Positions 18,200 through 29,257 of a DNA stretch of 64,000 nt are shown piece by piece. Numbering within the stretch: the stretch's first letter is position 1; each line of letters begins with the position of its first letter. The notes beneath the pieces are model-generated. The model had not been told where the DNA came from. It was given only the letters and a program-made list of their open reading frames with translations, and searched no databases. Origin of the DNA: Nocardiopsis sp. N85 (GTDB lineage: Bacteria; Actinomycetota; Actinomycetes; Streptosporangiales; Streptosporangiaceae); the NCBI RefSeq assembly GCF_028882275.1, contig NZ_JARBUT010000008.1, positions 215,185 through 279,184 on the forward strand, written 5' to 3'. The translations under genes and the position numbers were made by a program.

Positions 18200-18582
18200 G
18201 CGAGGAACTCATCACCGTCCTGGACTGGATCGCGATCCTGTGCCTGCTGGCCGGCGCCCTGTTGTCGGTGGTCGCCGCGGTGGGCCTGATCCGCTTCCCG
18301 GACCTGCTCTCCCGTATGCACACCGCGGCCAAGCCGCAGGTGCTGGGGATGTTGCTGGTGCTCGTCGGGATCGGCCTGCGCCTGGCTCCGGTGGAGGACA
18401 CCAACGTCTTCAACGTCGGCACGCTGCTGCTGGTGGGTCTGTTCCAGGTCGTGACGATCCCCGTCGCCGGGCACATCGCCGCCCGCGTCGGGTACCGGAC
18501 CGGGCGCATCCGCCAGGACCTGCTCTTCCGTGACGAACTCGCCGACCGGTTGGCGAGCAGGCGCGACGGCGGCGACGCCTGA
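18196..18582 (+). CDS. mnhG: Na+/H+ antiporter subunit G
   Basis: A 128-residue MnhG/MrpG protein with three helices. The diagnostic GLIRFPDLLSRMHTAAKPQVLG motif is at about residues 33-54. It is the last gene of the Mrp operon. The GTG start overlaps mnhF, and a 32-nt perfect palindrome follows 26 nt after the stop. Confidence 0.92.
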   Translation: MSEELITVLDWIAILCLLAGALLSVVAAVGLIRFPDLLSRMHTAAKPQVLGMLLVLVGIGLRLAPVEDTNVFNVGTLLLVGLFQVVTIPVAGHIAARVGYRTGRIRQDLLFRDELADRLASRRDGGDA

Positions 18583-18608
18583 GCGACCACCGACGGAGAA
18601 CGAAGGAC

Positions 18609-18640
18609 GGCGGGCCCGGGTACGCGTACCCGGGCCCGCC
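18609..18640. terminator. 32-nt perfect palindrome after the Mrp operon
   Basis: GGCGGGCCCGGGTACG and its exact reverse complement abut without a spacer. The folded RNA would form a very stable GC hairpin. It lies between the convergent mnhG and DUF779 genes and has no T-run, as is common for actinobacterial terminators. Confidence 0.75.
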
Positions 18641-18701
18641 CCCTCGCGGGATCGACCTCGCCGTGAGGGCCGCGCGCACCCGGGTCGGGCCCCGTGGTCG
18701 G

Positions 18702-19090
18702 TCACGGGAGACGCTCGGCCTCCCCGTCGGTCATCAGCCGGGAGCGGATGAGGAACCGGTTCCCGGTCGGTGCCTCCAGGGAGAACCCGGCTCCGCGTCC
18801 GGGGACGACGTCGATGGTCAGGTGGGTGTGGCTCCACAGTTCGAACTGCGAGCGGGACATCCACACCGGCACCGGTTCGGGGGTGCCCGGCTCCAGGTCG
18901 CCCAGGTGGACGTCCACGGCTCCGGTGCGGAACCCCCCGGCCGGGTAGCACATGGGCGAACTCCCGTCGCAGCAACCGCCGGACTGGTGGAACATGAGCG
19001 GCCCGTGTTCGGCGCGCAGTTCGCGGAGCAGGGCGGCGGCCGCGTCGGTCACGGCCACCCGCTCCACCGGCGCGTCGGCCCCGGTGCCCA

Positions 19091-19091
<1 letters not shown>
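18702..19091 (-). CDS. DUF779 protein, partner of acetaldehyde dehydrogenase
   Basis: A 129-residue protein of the DUF779 family, recognised by FHQSGGCCDGSSPMCYPAG (about residues 35-53) with its vicinal Cys pair and third Cys, and by the MSRSQFELWSHTHLTIDVV segment. Such proteins are regularly encoded just after AldA/ExaC-type aldehyde dehydrogenases; the role is unknown, and the Cys cluster suggests a redox or metal task. The ATG overlaps the aldehyde dehydrogenase stop (TGATG-type junction), so the two are coupled. Confidence 0.85.
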
Positions 19092-20614
<1,523 letters not shown>

Positions 20615-20750
20615 GGTGGGCCTCCTTCGATCGTCGGGAATCACCCGACCGATGCCAACGGGGTCTATGGCGGTGACGCTAGTCACAGAGACGTTGCGAG
20701 CACGTTGCGCCCGCGTCGCCGCGCCTCGGGCGCGGACCCGTCGACCGCCG

Positions 20751-22037
20751 TCACTCCCCCAGCCAGCGCAGCCGGCCGCGCAGGGCGGCGTGGCGCGCGG
20801 AGGCGGGATCGAGGGAGCGCAGAACGACGCCCAGGACCCGGGGGTCGTCGCGCCACTCGGGGTGCTCGGCCCAGGCCAGCAGGGTGCGGGGGTCGTTCTC
20901 GGCACCGAGCGCACCGCACAGTTCGGCGTCCAGACCCTCGCGGATCTCGATCACCCCCGGCGCCTCCGACACGGGCAGCACCGGGCCCCGGTAGGCCCGC
21001 AGGGCGCCGAGGTGGTCGCCACCGGTCAGCCGTTCGCGCACGGTGTCGACGTCGGTGGGCAGGCGACGGAGCAGCCGGTAGGGGCGGGAGGCCACCAGGC
21101 CCGGACCCACCAGGCGGCGCAATCGGGACATCTCCGCGCGGACCGTCACCGGGGAGGCGTCGCGTTCGTTCAGTCGGACCCCCAGGGCCGCACCGGTGAG
21201 ACCGCGCGGCGCCGACGACAGCAGCAGGAGGATCTCCGAGTGGCGGGCGCTGAGTTCGACGACGCGTTCGCCCAGGTTGAGCCGGGCACCGTCGCGGCCG
21301 AGCACCTCCAACAGGAGGTGGTCGGGGATCGGATCCGACTCCTGCGGGATCCGACGCGGATCGGGGATCAGACCGGCGATGCGGCGGGCGCGCAGCTCCA
21401 TCTCCACCGCCGCGGCGGCGACGCGCACCAGGGCCAGGGCCTGCGGCGAGGCCACCCCGTCCTCGCCGGTGATGTCCAGGACGCCCAGGAGCGCTCCGGT
21501 GTCGGGGTCGTGCAGGGGCGCGGCCGAGCAGCTCCACGGCTGCACGCTGCGGGCGAAGTGCTCGCTGGCGAACACCTGCACCTCGTGGTCGAGGGCGAGG
21601 GCCACGCCGGGCGCGTTGGTGCCGGCGGAGCGCTCGTGCCAGTTGGCACCCTCGACGAAGCGCATGTCCTCGGCCCGGGTGCGCAGCCGGTGATCGCCCT
21701 CCACCCACAACAGTCGACCGGAGGCGTCACCGAGCGCGACGATCTGCGGTCCCGGAGCGGTGTCCAGGAGGAGCCGGCGCAGCAGCGGCATGGCGACGGC
21801 CAGCGGGTGGGCGTCCCGGTAGTCGGTGAGGGAGTCACCGGAGAGTTCGATGCGCGGGGCGACGCCGTCCGGGTCGATTCCGAGGCGGGCGCTGCGCCTC
21901 CAGGATTCGATCACGACCGAGCGGACGGTGTCCCGGACCCGCCCCGAACCGGTGAAGTCCTCATGGGCGCGGGCGACGTCCTTGCGCACGGCGTCGGGAT
22001 CGGCCTCCCACGGCCAGGCGTTCCACGTCCCGGTCAT
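20751..22037 (-). CDS. GAF-domain transcriptional regulator of the aldehyde dehydrogenase operon
   Basis: A 428-residue regulator related to the N-terminal part of AcoR-type activators. After a helical N terminus ([14 protein letters not shown], typical of AcoR proteins) comes a GAF sensor at about residues 75-230 ([40 protein letters not shown]). There is no sigma-54 AAA+ module. Instead, residues ~240-340 look like a winged-helix domain ([13 protein letters not shown]..., [15 protein letters not shown]). It lies upstream of and on the same strand as the aldehyde dehydrogenase, which it probably activates in response to an alcohol or aldehyde; a 136-nt gap separates them. Confidence 0.82.
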   Translation of the reverse strand: MTGTWNAWPWEADPDAVRKDVARAHEDFTGSGRVRDTVRSVVIESWRRSARLGIDPDGVAPRIELSGDSLTDYRDAHPLAVAMPLLRRLLLDTAPGPQIVALGDASGRLLWVEGDHRLRTRAEDMRFVEGANWHERSAGTNAPGVALALDHEVQVFASEHFARSVQPWSCSAAPLHDPDTGALLGVLDITGEDGVASPQALALVRVAAAAVEMELRARRIAGLIPDPRRIPQESDPIPDHLLLEVLGRDGARLNLGERVVELSARHSEILLLLSSAPRGLTGAALGVRLNERDASPVTVRAEMSRLRRLVGPGLVASRPYRLLRRLPTDVDTVRERLTGGDHLGALRAYRGPVLPVSEAPGVIEIREGLDAELCGALGAENDPRTLLAWAEHPEWRDDPRVLGVVLRSLDPASARHAALRGRLRWLGE

Positions 22038-22293
22038 GCGCTACCTCCCCCTGTCCGCGAGACGGCGGCGGTCCGTGACGCGGTCCGCCCCGGCTCTGCC
22101 CCGATGAGGTGGGGATCTCATGATTCAAGCCGGGCGCAGGGCTTCTGACAAGGGGTTCCGCGCAACCGGCGGTGGATCGTCCCGCTACATACCCGGGTGT
22201 CAGGAACACGGGTGGGGCGGTGATCCTCCGCACTCGGCGGAACCGGAGCGCCCCGGTCCCCATCCCACCACGGTGAGCGCCCGCCGGGGCCCG

Positions 22294-22316
22294 CGTCCCG
22301 TCACCGGAACGGGACG
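22294..22316. promoter_or_regulatory. Small inverted repeat in the 304-bp divergent region 22038-22341
   Basis: CGTCCCGT-CACCGGA-ACGGGACG is an 8-bp inverted repeat 26 nt before the membrane-protein start. The rest of this divergent region shows no gene and no recognisable promoter motif. Operator or leader hairpin are both possible. Confidence 0.35.
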
Positions 22317-22341
22317 GGCGCGGAGAGAGCCGGAGGACGAC

Positions 22342-22950
22342 ATGTACGCGCAGCAGCCACCGCCACGGGTCTCGCCCTCGGAACTGCGCCCCGGCCGGTT
22401 CGGCTACTGGGCGGGGGGCGTCGTCATCGTGCTCGGCGGCATCGCAGGAGTGGTCGCCTTCGTCGTGTTCCTGCTCCAGGCGGTGGCCCTCCCGGACTTC
22501 ACGGCACGGCTGCCGGGAGACGGCGAGGCGGTCTTCTCCCACACACCGGACGAGGAGGCGGCGGACATCGCGCTGTACTCCACCTCCCCCGTGAACGGGC
22601 CCTACGAATGCGAACTGTTCACGCCCAGCGGCGAGCCCACCGCATTCACGGACCCGGAGTTCCACCAGGAGGACTCGGAGTGGATGCTGGTCGGCGTGGC
22701 CTCCCCACAGGAGGCGGGCGAGTACACCCTGGTGTGCGAGGACCATCCGGACCACGCCTACGCCGTGGCACCGGTACCGGAGGACTTCGGCGTGATCGAG
22801 GACGTGGTGGGCACCCTGGCCTCCTTGTTCCTGTTCCCGCTGGCCGGTCTGGTGACCGGGCCGGCGCTCATCGTCTCCACGGCGGTGCGCCGCGGCCGCC
22901 ACAAGAAGCGCCTGCTCGCCGAACGCGCCGGTCACCCCTACCGGGGATGA
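22342..22950 (+). CDS. Membrane protein with extracellular beta-type domain, unknown function
   Basis: A 202-residue protein with one hydrophobic helix at about 24-46 and another at about 155-180. The loop between them (about 50-150) is acidic and carries two Cys (YECELF, LVCEDHP) that could form an extracellular disulfide; its short hydrophobic strands suggest an Ig-like fold. The C terminus is basic and cytoplasmic. The ATG at 22342 follows CGGAGGA. No family is recognised. Confidence 0.65.
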   Translation: MYAQQPPPRVSPSELRPGRFGYWAGGVVIVLGGIAGVVAFVVFLLQAVALPDFTARLPGDGEAVFSHTPDEEAADIALYSTSPVNGPYECELFTPSGEPTAFTDPEFHQEDSEWMLVGVASPQEAGEYTLVCEDHPDHAYAVAPVPEDFGVIEDVVGTLASLFLFPLAGLVTGPALIVSTAVRRGRHKKRLLAERAGHPYRG

Positions 22951-22968
22951 GCGGTCCCGGGCCGGCGG

Positions 22969-24495
22969 TCAGGGATCCTCGGGGAGGGTGGCCAAGGCGA
23001 CGGTGAGGGCGACCCTCGCCCGCGGTTCGTGCAATCGCAGATCGGTGACGCCGCGCAGGCGGCGCAGCCGGTAGCGGACCGTGTTGGGGTGCACGCCGAG
23101 CAGTTCGGCCGCGGCGCCCAGGTCCCCGTGGGCGTACAGCCAGGCCCGCAGGGTGCGGGTGTAGTCGGTCCCGTGGTCGGAGTCGTGGCGGGCCAGCACC
23201 GCCACCGGGTTGCGGCCCGGCAACCGGCCGGCCTCGGCCACCAGGCGCAGGCGGCGCAGCAGGACGGCGTCCCAGGCGTCGTCGTACACCACCGGAGCGC
23301 CGTCCCCGGCCAGGGTCAGGCACTCGTCGGCCTCCCGACGGCTGTCGGGCAGGTCGCCGGCGTCGGCCGCGCCGCCCACCCCCGCGGTCACCCCCGGGTG
23401 TCCGGGCAACCCGCGCACGGTGGCGCGGACCCACTCCAGGGCCGGGGCGATCTCCCCGCCGCACGGCAGCACCGTGTAGACGGTGGTCCCCAGCAGGGTG
23501 CTGCGGCCCGGCCGTGACCACCCGAATCCGGTGGTGACCTGCTCGAACAGGTGCAGGACGGCGGCGTCGGGCGCCTGGGCCCGAGCGTGCAGGGCGATGA
23601 CCCGCAGCCCTTCGACGGGCAGGCCGATCCGACCGACGGCCCGCTCCGGATCGCCCGCCCCCTCCAGGAGGTCGATGACCGATTCCGACTCCACCTGGCG
23701 TTCCAGGTCGCTGCTCACCCGGGCCCGCAACATGTGCAGACCCACCGTGCGGGCGCCCTCGTTGAGCGCCCGCGCGCGTTCGGGGTCCAGGGGCGCGTCG
23801 CCCACCGCCCACAGCGAGCCGAGGAGTTCGCGCCCCACCCGGACGGGCGCTACCGTGCGTCCGCCCATGCCGAACTCCGGCAGCGCGGGCACGTGGAGTG
23901 GGCCGTCGGCCGCGACCAGGCGGGCGGCCACCCCGTCGGCCTCCAGCCGGGCGCGGATCTCGGCGGGTACCCGGCGGGCGATGACGGTGTCGCGGCGGGC
24001 CCGGTCGGTGTCGGCCTGGTCCGTGGAGTAGGCGATCACCCGGGCGGCCCGGTCCTCGATCGTGACGGGCGCGCCGACCTCGGCCGCGATGGTGTCGGCG
24101 AGGGCGAACAGGTCGCTGGGGCCGCGCCCGGACTCGGTCTCGCGGCCCTCCAGGACCAGGCCGTAGACGATGCCCGAGATCTGGCTCCAGGAGACGGCCG
24201 GTTCGACCACGACCATGGCGATGTCGTGGTCGCGCAGAGCGGCTCGCACGCCGGCCTCGGGACCGATCGCGGAGCGGACGATGACGACGACCGCGCGGGC
24301 CTGTCCGGCCAGGCGCAGGGCGGTGTCGGCGGAGTCGACGCCCACCGCGAGGAAGACGTCGCCCAGGGGCGGGGCGTCATCGGTGGGATCGTGCATGGCG
24401 ACGCTGCGCAGTTCCCTTCGTCGCAGGTCACCGCTGCCGATCAGATGGGCGCCGTAGCCGCCCAGGACGTTGACGAGCCGGTCGAGGTTGATCAT
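22969..24495 (-). CDS. PucR-family transcriptional regulator
   Basis: A 508-residue regulator of the PucR/CdaR group. The N-terminal ~130 residues form the PucR sensor domain (LGDVFLAVGVDSADTALRL). A GGDEF-like/GAF-like middle region follows. The C-terminal PucR helix-turn-helix is at about 440-500 (LGAAAELLGVHPNTVRYRLRRLRGV). The family activates purine, amino-acid or proline catabolism. No catabolic gene adjoins it, so its target is unclear. Two palindromes precede the gene. A divergent GreA-like gene shares the upstream region. Confidence 0.87.
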   Translation of the reverse strand: MINLDRLVNVLGGYGAHLIGSGDLRRRELRSVAMHDPTDDAPPLGDVFLAVGVDSADTALRLAGQARAVVVIVRSAIGPEAGVRAALRDHDIAMVVVEPAVSWSQISGIVYGLVLEGRETESGRGPSDLFALADTIAAEVGAPVTIEDRAARVIAYSTDQADTDRARRDTVIARRVPAEIRARLEADGVAARLVAADGPLHVPALPEFGMGGRTVAPVRVGRELLGSLWAVGDAPLDPERARALNEGARTVGLHMLRARVSSDLERQVESESVIDLLEGAGDPERAVGRIGLPVEGLRVIALHARAQAPDAAVLHLFEQVTTGFGWSRPGRSTLLGTTVYTVLPCGGEIAPALEWVRATVRGLPGHPGVTAGVGGAADAGDLPDSRREADECLTLAGDGAPVVYDDAWDAVLLRRLRLVAEAGRLPGRNPVAVLARHDSDHGTDYTRTLRAWLYAHGDLGAAAELLGVHPNTVRYRLRRLRGVTDLRLHEPRARVALTVALATLPEDP

Positions 24496-24511
24496 CGCCC
24501 CGCCTTCCCCA

Positions 24512-24558
24512 TTGTCGAGAGGCGACAAGAACGAACATCGTGATTGTCGTTTCACGAT
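24512..24558. promoter_or_regulatory. Two inverted repeats upstream of the PucR gene
   Basis: TTGTCG-AGAGG-CGACAA (24512-24528) is followed by ATCGTGA-N8-TCACGAT (24537-24558), whose loop again contains TTGTCG. They sit 17-63 nt before the PucR start. The repeated TTGTCG element suggests cooperative autoregulatory binding. Confidence 0.55.
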
Positions 24559-24684
24559 AGCCGTTCGGCGATCGCCGGTGGACACACTCTGATCGAGGGA
24601 CAGCACCCCCGGCCCTCGCGTGCTCTCATCCGCGCCACGGACGCCAGGTCCGTGGCGCGTGTTCGTGAAGACAAGGAACGTCCC

Positions 24685-25173
24685 ATGCACAAGACCACCG
24701 ACCCATGGCTGACCCGGGAGGCGTACGAGCGGCTCAAGGAGGAGCTCCGGGTGCTGAGCGCCCTCCCCGACGACGGCCCCGGACCGGGTTCCGGGGCGGA
24801 CGGGGGCGCGGGGGGCACCATCCCCGCGCCCCGCTACATTCACGACCCGGCCGTGCGCCGGGCTCGGGTGCAGACGATCGAACGGCTGCTGCGCGAGGCC
24901 GTGGTGGAGGAGGCGGCGCCCGACGACGGGATCGCCGCGCCCGGCAAGGTGCTGACGATCCGCTACGACGGCGAGGAGGACATCGAGGAGTTCCTGCTCG
25001 GCGTGCGGGACGCCTCGGTCGCGGACGCGATGACGGTGTACTCGCCCCAGTCGCCGCTGGGCGCCTCACTGCTGGGGGCCGCGCGAGGCGAGCGGCGCAC
25101 CTTCGCCTCTCCGCGCGGCGCGGTGATCGGGGTGACGCTCGTGGACGCGGCCCCGTACCGTTCGACGCGCTGA
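24685..25173 (+). CDS. GreA/GreB-like transcription factor with atypical N-terminal tip
   Basis: A 162-residue protein. Residues 9-25 (LTREAYERLKEELRVLS) match the start of a GreA coiled coil, and residues ~95-158 match the C-terminal FKBP-like domain (TVYSPQSPLGASLLGAARG, FASPRGAVIGVTLVDAAPY). The middle, where GreA has the acidic tip that enters the polymerase secondary channel, is replaced by a Gly/Pro-rich segment (PDDGPGPGSGADGGAGG). The second helix resumes at RRARVQTIERLLREA. The protein may therefore bind RNA polymerase without normal cleavage activity. The ATG at 24685 follows AAGGAACG. Confidence 0.75.
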   Translation: MHKTTDPWLTREAYERLKEELRVLSALPDDGPGPGSGADGGAGGTIPAPRYIHDPAVRRARVQTIERLLREAVVEEAAPDDGIAAPGKVLTIRYDGEEDIEEFLLGVRDASVADAMTVYSPQSPLGASLLGAARGERRTFASPRGAVIGVTLVDAAPYRSTR

Positions 25174-25430
25174 CCCCGTCCGGGGCGGTCGACCACGCGA
25201 CCGCCCCGGACGGCACCGGGCCCTCCTGCGCGTGCGTCCGCGTCCACGGGCACGAGCGGAGCGCGCCGATCCGCCCCCGGATCGCGGTCTCCTTCGGAGC
25301 CCGCTCGAACCGACCGGGACCGTCCCCTCCGTCGACCGGCGGCCCCTCGACCCGTACACGCGGACGCGCGAACCGGCTCGATCCCCGTCCCACGCCCCCT
25401 TTCCGGGCACCGGCCCATAGGATGCGACGC

Positions 25431-26522
25431 ATGGGTCAGGAGCAGGGGACGGCGCGCACCGCGTTGCTCTCCTTCGGGCTGACCTCGTTGTTCACCGCGC
25501 TCCTGTGGCGGGAATGGGCGTGGGCGATCGAGGACTCCGCCCTGCCCCGGGGCGTCACACTGATCGCGGCCTGCGGTTACCTGCTCGGCTGCGCCGCCCT
25601 CGCCCCCGCCGCGCCCCTGCTCCGATGGACGGCGCGGATCGCCGTGTGCGCCCTGCTCATCGCGCTCGGGTGCGGCCTGGTCGCCGCGGTCGGACCCGAA
25701 CACGCGTGGATCACCATGTTCGGCCTGGCCGCCTGCGCGGCCGTCCTGCCCCTGCCCCTCTCCCTGGGCGCCACCGCCCTGGTCCTGGCCGGTGTCGGCG
25801 CGGCCTCGTCGGCCACCGGAGGGGCCGAGGCGCGGGTGGGAGACCTGGTCATCATCGCGTCGGTGTCCGTGGCCACCGCCCTGGCCGTGCGGCTGGTGGA
25901 GGCCAACGCCGAACTGCGGCGCGGCCGCGACCAGGCCGCCCAGCTCGCGGTGCTGCGCGAACGCGAACGCCTCTCCCGCGACCTGCACGACCTGTTGGGC
26001 CACAGCCTCACCACCATCGTGGTCAAGGCCGGGGCGGGCCGTCGGATCCTGGAGACCACCGGCGACACCGCGCGGGCGGTCGCCGAACTGCGCGATCTGG
26101 AGGACCTGGGCCGGCGGTCGCTGACCGAGGTCCGCGAGGCCGTCTCCGGAGTTCGGAGGGTGGGCCTGGCCGGGGAGCTGCTGCGCGCCGAGGCGGTCCT
26201 GGCCGCAGCCGACATCGAACTGCGCGCCCCCGCCGTGGCCGAGACCGGGAACGACGAGGCGCTCGGCTACGCGGTGCGCGAGGCGATCACCAACGTGGTC
26301 CGTCACTCCCGCGCCTCCCGCGTGGAGATCACCACCGGGCCCGGGTGGGTGCGCGTCCGTGACGACGGGCACGCCGACCGGGTCGTCCCGGGCGGCGGAC
26401 TGTCGGGGCTGGAACGCCGACTGGCCGAACGGGGCGGCGCGCTCACCCTCTCCCCCACCCCGGGCGGCGGCCTCACCGTCCGCGCCGAGGTGCCCGTCGA
26501 CGAGAGCGGAGAACGGACATGA
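25431..26522 (+). CDS. NarL-type sensor histidine kinase
   Basis: A 363-residue DesK-like kinase. Five hydrophobic segments fill residues ~8-150, followed by a short coiled linker. The HisKA_3 phosphoacceptor His is in RLSRDLHDLLGHSLTTI (about residue 186), and the HATPase N-box is AVREAITNVVRHSRAS. The DxG box is VRDDGHAD. The frame is open far upstream, but the ATG at 25431 (or 25422) is the first with a plausible AGGA ribosome site. It overlaps the response regulator by ATGA. The ABC exporter genes converge on the pair and may be the target. Confidence 0.88.
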   Translation: MGQEQGTARTALLSFGLTSLFTALLWREWAWAIEDSALPRGVTLIAACGYLLGCAALAPAAPLLRWTARIAVCALLIALGCGLVAAVGPEHAWITMFGLAACAAVLPLPLSLGATALVLAGVGAASSATGGAEARVGDLVIIASVSVATALAVRLVEANAELRRGRDQAAQLAVLRERERLSRDLHDLLGHSLTTIVVKAGAGRRILETTGDTARAVAELRDLEDLGRRSLTEVREAVSGVRRVGLAGELLRAEAVLAAADIELRAPAVAETGNDEALGYAVREAITNVVRHSRASRVEITTGPGWVRVRDDGHADRVVPGGGLSGLERRLAERGGALTLSPTPGGGLTVRAEVPVDESGERT

Positions 26523-27127
26523 TCCGGGTGCTGGTCGCCGACGACCAGGCGATGGTGCGCGGAGCCCTGGCCACCGTGCTCGACCTGGAGCCCGACATCG
26601 AGGTGGTGGCCCGGGTCGGTGACGGGGCCGGCGCGCTGGCCGAGGCCCGCCGGACGCTCCCCGACGTCGCGTTGTTGGACGTGCGGATGCCCGGTGGCGA
26701 CGGTATCGAGGTGTGCGCCGAACTGGTCCGGACCCTGCCGGGGTGTCGGGTACTGATGTGCACGACGTTCGGCCGCCCCGGTTACCTGACCCGGGCGCTG
26801 CGCGCGGGGGCGGGCGGCTTCGTGGTCAAGGACGCCTCGCCCGAGGATCTGGTGGACGCCGTCCGCAGGGTGCACCGGGGACTGCGGGTGGTCGACCCGG
26901 ATCTGGCCGTGGCCTCGCTGACGCACGGGACCAGCCCGTTGACCCCGCGCGAGCGCGAGGTGCTGGCCGCCGTTCTGCACGGCGGTGACGACGTGGCGTC
27001 CCTGGCCGGATCCCTCGGCATGAGCCAGGGGACACTGCGCAACCACCTGTCGTCGGCCATCGGGAAGACGGGTACGCGCACCCGGGCCGAGGCGGCCCGG
27101 GTGGCGGAGGAGCATGGCTGGCTCTGA
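26519..27127 (+). CDS. LuxR/NarL-family response regulator
   Basis: A 202-residue regulator. The receiver domain is at 1-120 with the phospho-acceptor Asp in VALLDVRMPGGDG (about residue 54) and Lys in FVVKDAS. The LuxR helix-turn-helix is at about 140-198 (LTPREREVLAAVLHGGDDVASLAGSLGMSQGTLRNHL). It is translationally coupled to the kinase by ATGA. Its DNA-binding domain and context are DesR-like. Confidence 0.9.
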   Translation: MIRVLVADDQAMVRGALATVLDLEPDIEVVARVGDGAGALAEARRTLPDVALLDVRMPGGDGIEVCAELVRTLPGCRVLMCTTFGRPGYLTRALRAGAGGFVVKDASPEDLVDAVRRVHRGLRVVDPDLAVASLTHGTSPLTPREREVLAAVLHGGDDVASLAGSLGMSQGTLRNHLSSAIGKTGTRTRAEAARVAEEHGWL

Positions 27128-27164
27128 CCGCCTCACCCGGGCGCACTCGTCGACGGCTCGCCGG

Positions 27165-27947
27165 TCAGACGTCCCGTCGGCGGACCGCGCGGTCGGCGGC
27201 GAACAGGGCCGCCGCGCTCCAGACGACCAGGACCGCCGCGGCGGCCACCGGGTGGGGCCCGTGCGGGCCGGCGATACCGGCGACGGCGTGCAGGGCCTCC
27301 CCTGGCAGGAACGGCAGGAGCGCGCCGCCCCCGGGGATCCACCCGGCCAGGGTGGGCGCCGCCATCAGTGCCAGGGCCACCGTCACACCGCCCGCAGTCG
27401 AGCGGGACCACAGCGCCCCGGCCGTCGCCACCAGGGCGTGGAACGGCGCCATCAGAGCGGCCCCGCCCACCACGCGCCGGACCGCCGGATCCGCGACGTC
27501 CCACGAGGGCAGCCCCGCCACGGCCAGGACGACCCAGGAGACCAGCGCGGAGCCGACCGCCGCGACCAGGGCGACCATCCCGGTGATCGCGACCACGGTG
27601 GCCGCACGGGCGACCAGGACCCGCCCGCGCCTCGGGGTGACGGTGAACGTCGTGCGGATCATGCCGGTGGCGTACTCACCGCCCACGACGGCGGCGGCCA
27701 GGACGGTCAGTACCAACGCGGCGGCGTCCACGCCCAACAGCGCGGAGGTCAGCACGTCGAACGCGGGCTGTTCGGTCAGAGGGACCCCGGTGGTGGGTCC
27801 CATCGTCAGGCAGAACAGGGCGGCGACCACGAGCGCCAGTCCGACGGCGGCCAGGGCCGTCCGACGGTTGCGCGCCGACCCGGTCGCCTTCGTCCACTCG
27901 GCGGCCACGGCGGCACGTGTTCCGGTTCGGTGTTCGGCGGTGATCAT
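27165..27947 (-). CDS. ABC transporter permease (ABC-2 type)
   Basis: A 260-residue membrane protein with six hydrophobic segments and the short EWTKATGSARNRRT N terminus typical of ABC-2 permeases paired with CcmA-type ATPases. GGEYATGMIRTTFTVTPRR (about residues 88-106) is a conserved permease loop. The ATG overlaps the ATPase stop, so the two are coupled. The pair converges on the two-component operon 37 nt away. Confidence 0.85.
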   Translation of the reverse strand: MITAEHRTGTRAAVAAEWTKATGSARNRRTALAAVGLALVVAALFCLTMGPTTGVPLTEQPAFDVLTSALLGVDAAALVLTVLAAAVVGGEYATGMIRTTFTVTPRRGRVLVARAATVVAITGMVALVAAVGSALVSWVVLAVAGLPSWDVADPAVRRVVGGAALMAPFHALVATAGALWSRSTAGGVTVALALMAAPTLAGWIPGGGALLPFLPGEALHAVAGIAGPHGPHPVAAAAVLVVWSAAALFAADRAVRRRDV

Positions 27948-28876
27948 CGCGCCGGCTCCCCTTCTCCGACCTCACGATCGGGCGTCGTCTTCCCCGTGCC
28001 CTCTCCGGTGAGGGACATGAAGGCGTCCTCCAGCCGGGCCCGGACCGGGATCAGCGCGTGCAGGACGATCCCGTGCGCGGCGGCCAGCTCGCCCACCCGG
28101 GCGGCGTCCGGGCCGGTCACGACCAGGCGGCCCGTCTCACCCGGCACCACGGTGGAACCCGCGTCGAGCAGTAGGGCGGCGAGCTCGGAGGGACGCGGTG
28201 TGGCCACCTCGACCCGCTCCCGTGCTCCGGCGGCCAGCTCGGCGACGCCGATGTCGGCGACCGGACGGCCCTTCGCGATGACCAGCACGTGATCGGCGGT
28301 CGCCTCCATCTCGTTCATCAGGTGGCTGGACAGCAGCACGGTGCGCCCCTCGTCGGCGAAGCCGCGCAGGAGTCGGCGCACCCAGACGATGCCCTCCGGG
28401 TCCAGCCCGTTGAGGGGTTCGTCCAGCACCAGGATCCCGGGGTCGCCCAGCAGCGCGGCGGCGATCCCCAACCGCTGACGCATCCCCAGGGACAGGTGGC
28501 GGATGCGGCGTCCGCCCAGACCCTCCAGCCCCACCAGGCCCAGTACCTCGGTCACCCGGGCACGGCCGATCCCGGCGGCGCGGGCCTGCCAGAGCAGGTG
28601 CCCGGCGGCGGTGAGCCCGAGGTCGACCGCGCCGGGATCGAGCAGCGCCCCGACCCGTCGGGTGGGCGCCGGGAGATCCCGGTAGGCGACCCCGTCGATG
28701 AGGGCGGCCCCGGACGTCGGGGCGTCCAGTCCCAGGAGCATCCGCAGGGTGGTGCTCTTGCCCGCCCCGTTCGGTCCCAGGAATCCGGTCACCCTGCCGG
28801 GCTCCACCCTGAAGGACAGTCCGTCCACGGCGACGGTGTCCCCGTACCGTTTCACGAGTTCCCGCGCGACGATCAT
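27944..28876 (-). CDS. ABC transporter ATP-binding protein
   Basis: A 310-residue CcmA/DrrA-type ATPase. Walker A is GPNGAGKSTT (about residues 36-45), the signature is LSLGMRQRLGIA (about 133-144), Walker B is ILVLDEPLNGLDPEG (about 153-167) and the switch His is in SSHLMNEME. The C-terminal ~90 residues are the usual DUF4162-like extension. The ATG at 28876 follows AAGGGGGAAG. With the permease it forms a two-gene exporter of the drug or lipid type. Confidence 0.9.
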   Translation of the reverse strand: MIVARELVKRYGDTVAVDGLSFRVEPGRVTGFLGPNGAGKSTTLRMLLGLDAPTSGAALIDGVAYRDLPAPTRRVGALLDPGAVDLGLTAAGHLLWQARAAGIGRARVTEVLGLVGLEGLGGRRIRHLSLGMRQRLGIAAALLGDPGILVLDEPLNGLDPEGIVWVRRLLRGFADEGRTVLLSSHLMNEMEATADHVLVIAKGRPVADIGVAELAAGARERVEVATPRPSELAALLLDAGSTVVPGETGRLVVTGPDAARVGELAAAHGIVLHALIPVRARLEDAFMSLTGEGTGKTTPDREVGEGEPAR

Positions 28877-29192
28877 CGCTTCCCCCTTCCGTCGGTCGGT
28901 CCTCTCCAGCCTGTCCCGGAAGCGGGCGGGGAACATGGTCCGTCCGTCAGGACCCGTCCATGACAGCCGTCACGGGTGTCCCGGAACACCGGAACGCCGG
29001 CACCGCCCGGAGGCGGCACCGGCTCGGACGGTGCGGAGGGTCGGCCGGCCGCGGTCGCCCCGGGGCGGACGCGGCCCCCGCCCTCCCGAGTGGAGAAGGT
29101 CTCCCGACCGGACGATGTCGCGGCGCGAGGGCGTCCACGGATCCCCGTCTCGCCGCCCTCGGCGGGGGGACGGGTGGGCGACGTCCGTTTCC

Positions 29193-29234
29193 GAGCCGAG
29201 GGCCCGTGCGCGCACGCGCACGGGCCCTCGGCTC
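29193..29234. terminator. 18-bp perfect stem-loop in the 381-bp gap 28877-29257
   Basis: GAGCCGAGGGCCCGTGCG pairs exactly with its complement across the loop CGCACG. It lies 23 nt past the 3' end of the minus-strand membrane-protein gene and is the strongest hairpin in the area. The remaining gap between it and the ABC operon contains no gene I can support. Confidence 0.75.
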
Positions 29235-29257
29235 GTTCGGGTCGTTCGGGGAAGGGG

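Noticed and set aside
24705..25430. N-terminal extension of the first histidine kinase
   Set aside because: Overlaps the GreA-like gene in another frame and lacks membrane segments or known domains.
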